DNA of 64,000 bases, taken from positions 62,001-126,000 of the forward strand of contig NZ_SJPV01000014.1 of NCBI RefSeq assembly GCF_007860135.1, written 5' to 3'. A program made the translations under genes and the position numbers. Below, piece by piece: positions 38,906 through 49,700 of the stretch; position 1 is the first letter of the stretch; each line of letters begins with the position of its first letter. Source of the stretch: Novipirellula artificiosorum. Its GTDB lineage: Bacteria > Planctomycetota > Planctomycetia > Pirellulales > Pirellulaceae. The notes below the pieces were generated by a model. It did not search any database. It had not been told where the DNA came from and was given only the letters and a program-made list of their open reading frames with translations.

Positions 38906-40813
38906 CTATCGTGGCGTGATCGTTGCGGCAGGCAAAGGGGGTGTCGCGATTCGTTCGCCTGAATTTTGAAGGTCGAACCGATTGGGTTGCGCAAACACCG
39001 ATGAAGCATTGAGTGCGAAGCGGAACTCGTCGTTTGTCGGCTCACCAAATCCGACCCCCATGACCTCCAACAACGTACCTCTTGCACTATGCACCTTAAT
39101 GAACGCCAAATTGTAGTCGACTAAACTTCGCTCGTATTCGGTTTCGGCCTTGGTCGCGCGGATCTGAGCCTCCAAAACCTCCTCCACATGCACGTCGCCT
39201 GCTGCATGACGTTGGGATTGCGCTTGCAAGCGAATCTGAGCTGCTTCGCGGCTATGGGCCATCGATTGCATGGCTCCGTAGGCGCGGTCCAATTCAATGA
39301 ATGCAGTACGTAGCTCCGCCGAGATGTGCCGACGTTGTTCCGCTGCAATCGCTTGCTCGCGGCATAATTGAAGATGTGCATGACGCACTGCTGCGTTCTC
39401 GCGACGGTTGACGACCGCTCGGCTGTATTCGATTCCAACCTGCCAACCTTGCAAAGCGTCACTGAACAAAGCCGTGTCGGTGGCCGTGGACGGGTCGTCA
39501 GCCAATCGACGGTACTTTCCAATCAGATCCACTTGGGGACGCTGAAGATTCCGGGCCGCTTTCAGTTCTAAGGTTCGCTTGTTGATTGCCGAAAGCTGCT
39601 TGCGAAGTTCGATGCGTTTCGTCTGGGCCAGTGCATCGCTTTCTTGCCAATCAAAGCGCAGCGGTGCTTCAAGCGGCAGCCCCGCTGGATGGATCAACTG
39701 AGTGCTGCATGTGGGAAGAGCCATCAACGTCCTGAGTCTCAGCTCGACATTGTAGACTCCCGTTTGACCCGGGATGGTACCACAGATCGCATTGCGGACC
39801 CCAGCTTCTGCGGAATAGTACTGCTGTCGGGCTAAGGCTTCGACATCGGGCGGGCTGACCGCTTGGGCGACCCGCTGCTGTTCGCGTTGCCATGCTTGCC
39901 GCGCGTTTTCCAGTGCCGTTTGTTTAGCATTCAAGTTCTGATAAGCAAAGAACAGCTCCCAGTAAACGATTGCGACATCACGAACCAGCTCGGATACGGA
40001 TTGTTCAACCTCCACTTGTGCTTGATGGTGATCAAGCTGCGAAATCAGCACACCTCGGTACATGCCTGGCTTAGCCAGAGGGCCAGCGATTTGATTAAAT
40101 TGGGTTCCTGCACCTCGCATCAGCGGGTGTCGCGCCTCGGCTCCATAGGCAGCATAAAATCCTCCGGCCAGGGTTTGGTCATAGCCGCCGACGCCACCAA
40201 GCGACACCTTGGTTCCCGACCGCAAAATGCGTCCCACTCCGAGTTTCGCAAGCGTCTCTGGCTGTGCAAAAACACCGAACTGTCCACTCGAAAAGGCGGA
40301 GTTGACTGAATTCCCGCCACCATTGTAGACGAGGCCGGACTCGAATTGAGTGTCAAATGCCGAGAGGCTCGCGTCGATGCCGAGGTTGGGATCGCTTCGT
40401 AACACAGCGGGATCGAATGTGGTCCGCACCGCACTGGGAAACGTCAAGACACGACCGCCACGGTCTCGGATCACGGTACTGTTGTCGAGTGCTAGCTTGA
40501 CCACATCATCAAGGGTTAGATACCAGTGCGTTAGGCTGTCAAAGTCGTCCGCAATGGGCGGTGACGGCTGCTCCGTTGACTCCACAAAGACATCGGTTTG
40601 GGAAAGCGAACTCGGCTGAGAGAACGAGACTTGTTGCAACCGGGACTCGTCATCGATCTCCGCTCGACTTGCGGACGTGCCCCCAGAAAGGTTTGATTCG
40701 GACAAATGGCGGGTTCGCGAAGACTGGCAGCCCGCAAAGCATGCAACCGGCAAAGCGATCAGCATGAATGCCGTTGCGAAACGACGGCGGCATGCTAGCA
40801 AAGAGGAGTGCAT
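38906..40813 (-). CDS. TolC-like outer-membrane efflux lipoprotein
   Basis: Outer-membrane channel subunit. ATG 40813 begins MHSSLLACRRRFATAFMLIA and ends in the lipobox ACFAGC (Cys about residue 28), as in OprM-type lipoproteins. Two outer-membrane efflux repeats follow: SELVRDVAIVYWELFFAYQNLNA with a long helix to about residue 300, and a second around 395-590 containing RAVVNRRENAAVRHAHLQLC, ELRTAFIELDRAYGAMQSMA and DVHVEEVLEAQIRATKAETE. About 635 residues, longer than E. coli TolC (493), due to a ~100-residue N-terminal region and a C-terminal tail. Its expected partners, MacA- and MacB-like proteins, are encoded at 17673-21058. It sits among glycosyltransferase genes. Confidence 0.85.
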   Translation of the reverse strand: MHSSLLACRRRFATAFMLIALPVACFAGCQSSRTRHLSESNLSGGTSASRAEIDDESRLQQVSFSQPSSLSQTDVFVESTEQPSPPIADDFDSLTHWYLTLDDVVKLALDNSTVIRDRGGRVLTFPSAVRTTFDPAVLRSDPNLGIDASLSAFDTQFESGLVYNGGGNSVNSAFSSGQFGVFAQPETLAKLGVGRILRSGTKVSLGGVGGYDQTLAGGFYAAYGAEARHPLMRGAGTQFNQIAGPLAKPGMYRGVLISQLDHHQAQVEVEQSVSELVRDVAIVYWELFFAYQNLNAKQTALENARQAWQREQQRVAQAVSPPDVEALARQQYYSAEAGVRNAICGTIPGQTGVYNVELRLRTLMALPTCSTQLIHPAGLPLEAPLRFDWQESDALAQTKRIELRKQLSAINKRTLELKAARNLQRPQVDLIGKYRRLADDPSTATDTALFSDALQGWQVGIEYSRAVVNRRENAAVRHAHLQLCREQAIAAEQRRHISAELRTAFIELDRAYGAMQSMAHSREAAQIRLQAQSQRHAAGDVHVEEVLEAQIRATKAETEYERSLVDYNLAFIKVHSARGTLLEVMGVGFGEPTNDEFRFALNASSVFAQPNRFDLQNSGERIATPPLPAATITPR

Positions 40814-40946
40814 TGGCGGCAAAATAGGCGTTGAGTAGATCGCTTTGTGTTTGTCAAGCTTTAACCATTATCGGAATGGTAGTGGGGACGTATCATGATC
40901 ATCGTCGCCACCCGATAGAACCGCCTAACCTGTAAACCTTACCGCG

Positions 40947-42347
40947 TTAAAGTGAATTCGTCTGCTTCATCGGTTCGCCAAATGCGACGTATTTGCCACG
41001 TTTGATTTTGCGACCTCGAATTCGGTAATCGATCCCTCGCCATGTGATATTCGTGATCAAGAAACACCTCAGGAAGCTAAGTGGCGCGAGGAGTTGTGCG
41101 AACACGATCCAGATCGGTAGCATCAGCAACGACGTGACGCGAACAGCAGCAGCCAATTTACCATTTGTTTGACGGAAATCCGTGTCCGTCGTGACTTTCA
41201 ACGGACTTGGAAGTCCGTCGTACGGTAAGAACTCTTTTGCCTCTCGCCTGAAACCAAACCACCTGGGCTTTGCCTCCTCATTCGAGAGTTGTCGACAGAC
41301 ACTCCATTGGCATAGTGCAACGAGCAGCACATTCGAGAGTTCGAATCCCGCGAACACGAGCAGTGCCATACGGATGGATGCCATGTCGGATCGCATCCAA
41401 CCGACGAAGGCCAAACCAGCGGCGAGCAGCGGTACGATGAAAGACAGGATTCCATAGCCTACGGTTGCGGGCCAACTGGGGTGATAGAGCTTTGCCGTCA
41501 GCAGTTGTCGAGGTATCCACTTCATCAAATCGCCAAGGGTACAGGATTCTCGGTTGACCATCATGACGCTCGGTACAAAAACCTGGCGATAGCCGTGCCT
41601 GCGCAAAACGCGATAGAGCATCGTGTCCTCGCACAGGGCGTAAGACCACTTTTCCAGCAACCCCGTCTCGAGCAGGACACGACGCCGGATGGCCAAGCTT
41701 CCACCCCACGCAATTTTCAACAAAATCATGTTGACCGATGCAGGCACGTTCCAAAGATAACGCAACAAAGAGGCTCCGGCAGCATCCGGAGGATCGTACC
41801 AACGATTGCCTGTGGTCGCTCCCACTTCGGAGCATGCGAGCGGAACGACCAATTCTGCTAGCCAAGTCCGATGCGGGACGCAGTCAGCATCGCACAATGC
41901 AATGATCTCAAACGATGGATCCAGCTCACCAATCGCCTGAACAAGGCTACTGCACTTGAGACTGCAGGTCTCAGCAGGATGCTCCAGAACACTCACGCTC
42001 AAACGCGGATTGGACTCGAACTCTCGCAGGATCTGCTGCGATGGATCTTGGTGGCTGTCGACGACAACATGTAACTCGTAATCGGGATAATCCTGATCTA
42101 AAAGCCGAGTGATACACTGCCGCAAAAACGGATCGGCACCGCGTAGGCAAAGGACGATCGCGGCCAGGGGAGTGTAGTCGGTGTCAAGCGTGGGCTTGTT
42201 GCGAAACAGGATCGCGGCAAAGGTCAGTGCAAAGCAAGTTTGGATCGCTACGATCAGAACAACGGTCCAACAGATTGCATCCGCGATTGTCACAAAAGAA
42301 AATCCCTTTTCGGATAGCTTCACAAAGAACGAGCAAGCAAGGACCAT
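40947..42347 (-). CDS. Membrane-bound GT2 glycosyltransferase, paralogue of 15513-16838
   Basis: ATG 42347 (MVLACSFFVKLSEK) avoids overlap with the divergent gene; the frame is open to 42428. One N-terminal helix (ICWTVVLIVAIQTCFALTFAAILF), a GT2 domain with YELHVVVDSHQDP, EIIALCDADCVPH (DXD), the ED-like CEDTMLYRVLRRHG, and C-terminal helices (GILSFIVPLLAAGLAFVGW, MALLVFAGFELSNVLLVALC, VTSLLMLPIWIVFAQLLAP). It shares CSLKCSSL and the DADxVPHxxWL motif with the GT2 at 15513. About 466 residues. Likely transfers a sugar to a lipid acceptor at the inner membrane. First gene of the minus-strand glycan/TolC operon, 133 bases before the TolC-like gene. Confidence 0.83.
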   Translation of the reverse strand: MVLACSFFVKLSEKGFSFVTIADAICWTVVLIVAIQTCFALTFAAILFRNKPTLDTDYTPLAAIVLCLRGADPFLRQCITRLLDQDYPDYELHVVVDSHQDPSQQILREFESNPRLSVSVLEHPAETCSLKCSSLVQAIGELDPSFEIIALCDADCVPHRTWLAELVVPLACSEVGATTGNRWYDPPDAAGASLLRYLWNVPASVNMILLKIAWGGSLAIRRRVLLETGLLEKWSYALCEDTMLYRVLRRHGYRQVFVPSVMMVNRESCTLGDLMKWIPRQLLTAKLYHPSWPATVGYGILSFIVPLLAAGLAFVGWMRSDMASIRMALLVFAGFELSNVLLVALCQWSVCRQLSNEEAKPRWFGFRREAKEFLPYDGLPSPLKVTTDTDFRQTNGKLAAAVRVTSLLMLPIWIVFAQLLAPLSFLRCFLITNITWRGIDYRIRGRKIKRGKYVAFGEPMKQTNSL

Positions 42348-42408
42348 CGTCGGTGACGACGACGCTGAGTATACTGCGGCTTTTCGTTGTCGTGCAGGGC
42401 ACATCCGA
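42348..42408. promoter_or_regulatory. Short divergent promoter region between GT2 (-) and acyltransferase (+)
   Basis: If the starts chosen here are right, only about 60 bases separate two divergent genes, so both promoters must overlap each other or the 5' ends of the genes. No -35/-10 pair is convincing. Confidence 0.3.
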
Positions 42409-43770
42409 TTGATCTCAACGACCGCCAATGCTTTGCGTTTAACGCCTTTCGAACGATGTATGTTGTTCCAAGATTGCCCAGCCTATCCCTGCTGCTGCTT
42501 TCTTCGCCTGCATTTTCAAGGCAATTTGCATCGAGAATCTTTCATGATGGCGTTGCAGGCAACGCTGCAGCACCATCCGCTGTTAAGGGCAACCCTTCGA
42601 TCTGGATGGCGTGAGCGTTGGTCGTTTTCGGGAGACATGCTGCCCGCCTTGCGATGGCGCGAGGGGGAAACGGGAGGTTTGTTACCACAAGCCGAAGAGA
42701 TCGACCTCCGCCGAGAGGCTGGTCTAAAAGTCTATGTCGTGCAGGATCGATCGACCGTTGATGTGACCTTTCAGTTCCACCACGCCTGCTGTGATGGCGC
42801 TGGAATCGACCGATTCACCGATGATTTGATGGTTCACTATGCTGGTCTGCGTGAATTCGGTAAATCGTACAAATTTGTTCCGACGGTTGATCCGAACCGT
42901 CTAGCCGTACGGGGTGCCTACGGTCTTTCCTTTTTCAGAACGCTCAAGCGATTACCCGGTCAACTTGTTGGGTTGATGGGGGCGGCCCAATTTTGGGGAC
43001 GTCAGCCCATCCCATTGCTCGCACATCAAGCGCGTGACCGCTGTACAAAATCAACGAAGGCATACCCTGCGTTAACGAGTTTTCTTCTTGATCCATCGCA
43101 AACCCTCGCTCTGCGAAAAGCAGCAAATCATCGAAACGTGACGGTTCATGAGTTACTGGTTTGCGAGTTCTTTTGCGCACTGTGGGACTGGCAAAAATTA
43201 TATGGACAATACAGCGAACGGCATTGGACGCGGATGATGATTCCTATTAATCTGCGTGACGCATCCTATCGCTCCTTACCGGCGCTCAACTACGTTAGCT
43301 CCATTTTTCTCGATCGACGTGGAGACCAGGGTGGCGATCGTGATCAGCTGTTGAAGGGAATTCGGGCTGAGATGGAAGTCATCAAGCGGTTTCAATTGCG
43401 GTACACCTTCCTGTTTGTCTTGAATATCTTGAACGGGATGCCTTGGGCTTTAAAACGCTCGGTACAACAAGATACGTGCAAGACATCCGTGATTTTTTCC
43501 AGCGCAGGAAAGACAACACGTCGCTGCCCTTTGCCTCGCAGAGACGGTTTCTTGCACGTCGCGGATTTAGTCCTCCGAGATATCGACGGCCTTGCGCCAT
43601 TGCGACCTTACAATTGCGTCACCATGTTCACCTTGGAATATGCCAATCGCCTGAAACTTAACCTTCACTATGACGCCGAATTCGTCAGCGAGAAACAATC
43701 CGATGTGTTAATGGACCTGTTCGTCGCTGGGTTGAATCAGGTCGCTGACACAGCGGGCACGCAATTGTGA
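42409..43770 (+). CDS. Condensation-domain (PapA-like) acyltransferase
   Basis: Free-standing condensation-fold protein. The catalytic motif HHxxxDG appears as FHHACCDGAGIDRF (DNA 42778-42798). The N-terminal strand LTPFERCMLFQD and the helix ALQATLQHHPLLRATL match PapA/WES-type and NRPS condensation-like proteins; a second half with MMIPINLRDA is the usual linker-strand region. The start is uncertain: TTG 42409 has CAGGG 9 bases upstream, TTG 42433 and ATG 42460 follow, and the frame is open back to 42181 but that part is antisense to the GT2. About 453 residues. It probably esterifies a hydroxyl with an acyl chain from the ACP of the PKS. Its 3' end overlaps the convergent PKS gene by 63 bases. 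Confidence 0.8.
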   Translation: MISTTANALRLTPFERCMLFQDCPAYPCCCFLRLHFQGNLHRESFMMALQATLQHHPLLRATLRSGWRERWSFSGDMLPALRWREGETGGLLPQAEEIDLRREAGLKVYVVQDRSTVDVTFQFHHACCDGAGIDRFTDDLMVHYAGLREFGKSYKFVPTVDPNRLAVRGAYGLSFFRTLKRLPGQLVGLMGAAQFWGRQPIPLLAHQARDRCTKSTKAYPALTSFLLDPSQTLALRKAANHRNVTVHELLVCEFFCALWDWQKLYGQYSERHWTRMMIPINLRDASYRSLPALNYVSSIFLDRRGDQGGDRDQLLKGIRAEMEVIKRFQLRYTFLFVLNILNGMPWALKRSVQQDTCKTSVIFSSAGKTTRRCPLPRRDGFLHVADLVLRDIDGLAPLRPYNCVTMFTLEYANRLKLNLHYDAEFVSEKQSDVLMDLFVAGLNQVADTAGTQL

Positions 43771-46700
43771 ATCCGAGGCATCGTCAATTCGCAGCAGGCG
43801 ATCCATTTGTTGGATGTAAGTGTGGCAAGTGGAGATCAGACGGGCGTCCGCAGGTGCACATTTCACACCGCTTGGAATTAACGCATCGAGCGTCTGCCGA
43901 CAACAGAAGCGGCCGTGAATGGCCCGGTTGCCCCCCGCTGCTAAGCGTGGCACCAATAGATCGCCGAGCACCTTGAACCCATCCGTCGATGCACTCGCAG
44001 GGTCGGCCAATTCGATCAACCGTTCACGCCATGGTTCGACATCCATCAATTCGATATTGGCTCCTCCGTCGCGCATCCAATCGGATAACGCTTTGGCGCT
44101 GAGCGGGTTGGGGTTCGTTAAGTGAAACGTCTTTCCTTGTGCCTCCTTTTGTTGAGCAAGGTAGACCATTGCCTTGGATACAAAGTCGACGGGGGTCACA
44201 TCGAGTTCGAAATCGCGAAAGGGAGCTGCACCGATCAACAGACAAGCTCGGACAATTTGATGCAACAAGTCATCGACGTTCGCGACTCCCGTTGTACTGT
44301 GTCCCGTCACGTGTCCTGGCCGATAGATCGTCACCGACATCCCACGCCTTCTTGCCTCTTCAATCATCCGCTCGGCGACCCATTTTGTTTGTGAATAACC
44401 GTACAGCAAATCCTCACATACCGGTAACGGTTCGGATTCCTGGATTCTGCAGCCGCGATTTGCTTCGGTCGCGTGAACGGTGAAGGTCGAAACATAGTGC
44501 AACGGCTTTTGCACTCGGTGGCAAGCGAGACGCAACAATTCACGCGTCCCCTCAACGTTGTCTTGCCGTAGCGATTGATAGGGCATCACCAAATTGACGT
44601 TGGCGCCGTTGTGATAGATCACATCGACGGAATCGGCGAGCTGATCGAATTGCTCCGGAGTGAGACCAAGCTGTGGCCGCGAAAAGTCACTGCTGATCAC
44701 CTTCACTCGATCCTGGATCTCCCGAGGCTGCAGCCCATACTTGGACAGGTTGTTCACGATCCGTCGTTTCCCTGCCTGTTCATTGTCGGATCGGACCAGG
44801 CAGACAACCTGCGAAGGCGTTGTTTCCAGTAATTCGTGAAGAAGATGGGCGCCGAGGAACCCCGTTGCACCGGTCAGTAACAAACGCGGCGGACTGTCTC
44901 GATGCACCAACGTCTTGCTCGGGACGATGGTCGGGTCGAGTTCGGCTTCGAGTTCAAAGTTGATCGCATCGCTGGCAAACGCATCGCCCTCCGTGCGCAG
45001 GTTATTGGAATCCATCGGTTCCGCGTGGTCGAGGCCAGGAATCAACTCGAGGATGCTTTGACTGAGTTCCCGTACCGTCGATCCGCTCAGAATACGGCTC
45101 ATCGGAATTCTTGCTCCCGTTGCGGACTCCATTCGATTGATCAATTCAACAGCCATCAAGGAATCAACACCAATTTGGTTGAGCGATGCGTCGCGGTCGA
45201 CCTTTCCAGCATCGATACCAAAGACAGCAGCGACTTGCTGCGCCAAGAAATTCTCCAAGATCTCAGGCCGTTTCTTGCGCGACGCGCTGCACAGTTCCGA
45301 CTGTAAGCTTGCATTGGATCGGTCCGGTGACGAGTCGTGAGCGACCCCTTCATACATGGGCCGCTTCGCCACAGCCGTGCAAAGTTGACTCAACTGCTGC
45401 CAGTCGACTCGGCCCACACCCAGCAACGGTGTGTCGCGAAGAATCATTTCGGCAAAGACCTTGAGCGCCTCTTGCATTTGAAGTGCTATAAGCCCGATGC
45501 CATCGAGGTACTCTGCGGTTTTCTCGTTTCGAGCGACAAATCCTGCGCCCAGCACAGCCCCCCAGTTCAAGGTCAGCGCAGGAAGCCCCTTCGCGTGACG
45601 ATACTTCGCCAACGCGTCAAGGAAACTATTTCCCGCGTTGTAGCTCGCTTGCTTGGGTGCTCCCACAATCGTGGAAAACGACGAGAAGCAGATAAAATGA
45701 TCGAGTGAAAGGTTTCGCGTGGATTGATGTAGGTTCCAGGCTCCGAGCATTTTTGGATACAGAACCGAAGCGAAACGTTCCTCATCCAAATCAGCCAGGA
45801 ATGCATCGTCGAGCACCATCGCGGCATGAACGACTCCCTTTAATGCTGGACAGGTCGGTTGAATCTGCTCGATCACGCGGTCGACATCCTCTGGATTCGT
45901 TACATCGCCGCGAGCATCCATAATGGTGACAGCCTCGCTACGCAAGGCTGCGATTTCTTTCGCCGCTTCCTCTCGCGGGCCGCTGCGACTCATCAGCACG
46001 AGATGCCGTGCCCCCTGGCGAACCATCCACTTGGCAATTTCGAATCCGAAACCGTTGGCACCGCCCGTGATCAGGTAACTGGCATCCCCGCGAAGCAGAC
46101 TCCCGTCGTCGGTGCAGGGACCTAGGCAAAGCGTCGATGCTTCCGCTGGATCACGAGGAAACGCCAGCACGTTCTTTCCGATGTGATTTCCTTGCGCCAT
46201 AAACCGAAAGGCCTCAGCGGCTTCGTGGACGGGGAAAACGGTGTGAGGCAACGGTGCGTAGGTCCCCGATTCAAACAGCAATGACAACTCAGCAAGGAGC
46301 GCTGCGATTTGGTCAGGCCTTTGCACCAGTAGCTGAGCCAGATCGATCATGTGGTACGAGATGTTGTTCTTAAACGCCGCCAAACCGAGCTTGGAATTCC
46401 CATACACGTCGACTTTACCGATCTCTAAGAACTTCCCGAAGGGAGCAAGTACCGAAAGACTTTTGGGAATGAACTCACCAGCGAGAGAATTCAGAACGGC
46501 ATCGACGCCTGCGCCCGAGGTTTGGTCCCAAATCTGATCTGCAAACTCCACCGTTCGCGAATTCATGACATGAGCAACTCCCATCGATTTCAAGAGTTCT
46601 CGCTTTTCGGTGGTCCCTGCCGTCGCAAAGACCTCGAGCCCAAGGTGATGAGCAACTTGGATTGCCGCTTGGCCAACACCACCGGCAGCCGCATGAATCA

Positions 46701-49700
46701 AGATACGCTCGCCACGTTGCATTCGTGCAATCTTCTTGATCGCAAAGTGCGTCGTCAGAAAGACGGTGGGCAACGTGGCCGCTTGTTCAAACGACAAACT
46801 CGTTGGATGTTTGAATACCAGCCGCTGATCCACCGTGACATGACTTCGAAAAGCGTAAGGAGCAATTCCCGAGACGCAATCGCCACACTTGATCTTGTTC
46901 ACCCTGGATCCGACCGCTTCCACGACGCCGGAAAAGTCGTCCCCAAACCAAAGCAAATCCTCCGATGTGCCGGGGTGCATTCCCAATGCCTTCATGACGT
47001 CTCGGAAATTGATTCCGCCAGCGAACACGCGAACCGCGATCTCGTCCGGGCCCGGCGGGCGCCGGTTGGTTTCATTCAACGTCAGGTTCTCAAGCACCCC
47101 CGCTTTTCTCATTTGCAACTTAAACGGAACCATCGCGCCGCTGTCAAGCACCGCACATTGACTGCGTAGCGGGATCTGATCAAAGGAGATGCGCTGCAGA
47201 CGATGAACAAAGCGTTGGTCGTCACGGAGTGCCACCTCTTGCTCTTCGTTTTCGTCGGTGATCTCGTTGAAAACATCATCGGCTTCGAACGGCCCGGGGT
47301 TCGGATCCAGGTCGACCAACGTCCATCGAAACTGACTCGTCTCGTTGCTCGCCACGCGGCAAAAGCCAATCAGCGGTGAGGCAGCTAAGCCATCGATAGG
47401 GTCGTTGTCGGCAACCGCTTGAGCAGAACGTGTCAGGAAATAGACGCGCGGACTTGCCGCGGGATCGATCTTTTCCAATGCTTGCGAAAGCTGTAGCGCA
47501 CTAAATACCCCCGTCCGCTGATCCGCGAGCAGTTGTTCATTGCAAGAGGGGGCCGCTGTGTGATCGAGAGCCCAGCAATGAACAATGGTTTTCAGATCGG
47601 TGTCGTCAAGCTTCGAATCCGCAAAAACTCTTTCAAGTTCAGTTGCATTTCCATCGGCCAAAGTGAACGCAGATTCGTTGATCCGCTCAAAGGACGCGTC
47701 ACGCCGAAGCACGATCACACGATTACCTTGCTGCTCGAATTTCGAGGCAATCGCTTGCCCCATGCCGCCTCGGTCCGCATAGACCAAAACCGTGGATGGT
47801 CGTTTCGAATTTGCGTCGGTCGGTGACTCGATTGCCTTGATTGCGGGTCCCACCGTTACGAAGACCGTCTGCTCGGCTTCCTGCTCGTTGGGTGAACAAG
47901 TAAACGACTGAATTTGGTCGAAGCCAGATCGCGAAAGCAACGACTCCCACTGCACACGATTTAGCAAAGGTGAATGGTCGCGTTCATCCGTATCGGTAAA
48001 CTTCCACCAACCTTCGAGCAATCCGAACACGTTGTCGCAAATCGGTCGATGACGGACAAGCTCGAGAAAAACCAACCTTCCTTCTGACGCAAGGCAAGTC
48101 TGCACATGAGCAAGAGTGGAACGAAGGTCGGCAGTCGCGTGCAACACGTTTGTTGCAACGATTAGGTCGTATCCGTTTTGGACAATGCCTTGCGATGTCG
48201 GATCACGCTCGATATCGAATGATTGAAAATGGATAGATGGGTGGTCAGCAAAACTACGTTTTGCCTCGGTGATGAATGCTCTTCCAACATCGGTGAACGT
48301 GTACTCCAAACGATCAGGCGGCAGCACTTCCAACAAGCTTCGTGTCAGTGACCCTGTTCCGGCGCCGATTTCCAAGACACGAAGCACACGCCGCTCGGGC
48401 AACCGCTCGATACTTTTCGCAACCGCGGTTTGAATCAACTGATTGAACGCGGGCAGATCGCTCGCATGTGTATAGAAGGCTTCCATCAGTTCATTCGAAC
48501 CGTCGGGGAACAAAAGGTCCAAGGGATCGAGTTCGCCCGCCAACGCTTCTGCGAGTCGTGGCCCCGTTGCTTCGACTAGCGACACCTCGGAGGCAAACCG
48601 CGGATACGCTTTGGCTAGCTCGGCCAATGCAGGGGCCATATCAATCCGTTGCAGTCCCCGCTTCACCTGCCAGCCTGAGTCGTTGGCTTGGACCGCTCCG
48701 TTGACGGTGAGCCACCCAAGTTCGGCTCGAAACAAGCGATGATGCTGCTCAGCGATTCCGAACGATTCGAATACTTGATCGTAAGTGAAGCATTCGCCAA
48801 CACCGAAACTCCATCCAAGCTCGACAAAAGCATTCTCGATGAGTTGATGTACGATTTGTTCCATGCGTGGAATAAAATCGTTGTAGTATTCGGAAAGCCC
48901 TCGCGTGGCATAACCTTGTGGAATGGAATCCTCTACCGCAGCCAGAACCTCATCGATCGATGCGAAGTTCGCCGAACCGCCAACTCGAGCGCCACGAAGC
49001 CGTTTGGGTTGCCACTTGAATTGGTAGAATTGCTCTTCGGCACGGGCGCTGCGGCGAGGCTGGTCGACCTTCGTGACGCGAAAACGCGAGATTGACGCGA
49101 CCGGTTTCCCGCTCTCATCTACAACGCAAATCGAATATTCAACGGACGATCCCTCCCGATGGGATTGCTTTGCATGGGCCCAAAGCTCCGTGGGGATTTG
49201 CTTTGTGTGGAGTTGAACACGGCCGATCGCCTGCGGCAGATACAGACAATTGGCATGATCAGCCAGCTCAGCAACATCGCGAGTTCCATGCGTGGCTTGA
49301 AAACACGCATCGAGAACGGCTGGATGAATGCCGTAGTGGATTGAGTCTTCGGCAACTTGCTTGGGAACGGAAATTCGAGATAGGGCTTCCGGGTAGAGCG
49401 ACCCCAATTCCGATCCCGCGACATCGCTCCATGATTCTTGAATCAGTGAAAAGTCTGCTCCGAAGCCGTATCCCATACCGAACAGATCGCGATACAGGTC
49501 GTCGTGGGTGATGCGACGAGGCAATCGTTGACGCAGTTCACAAAGATCGATCACCTGCGACTCCGACGCCATCGGGATCATGACCAACCTGCCCCGCGCA
49601 TGAATTTCCCATGAAGCCCTACTGCCTGAGACGGATCCGCCGTTCGCGGTGCTCGACGCGCTGTACACGCTATAGGACTTGCTCTCACTGTCGAAGACCA

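Noticed and set aside
42409..43770. Condensation-type gene as part of a non-ribosomal peptide synthetase
   Set aside because: No adenylation or carrier domain is attached or nearby, so a free-standing acyltransferase is simpler.
43708..45000. PKS release domain as a thioesterase
   Set aside because: The last domain has LLLTGATGFLGAHL and YSQTKW, the NAD(P)-dependent reductase pattern, with no GxSxG.
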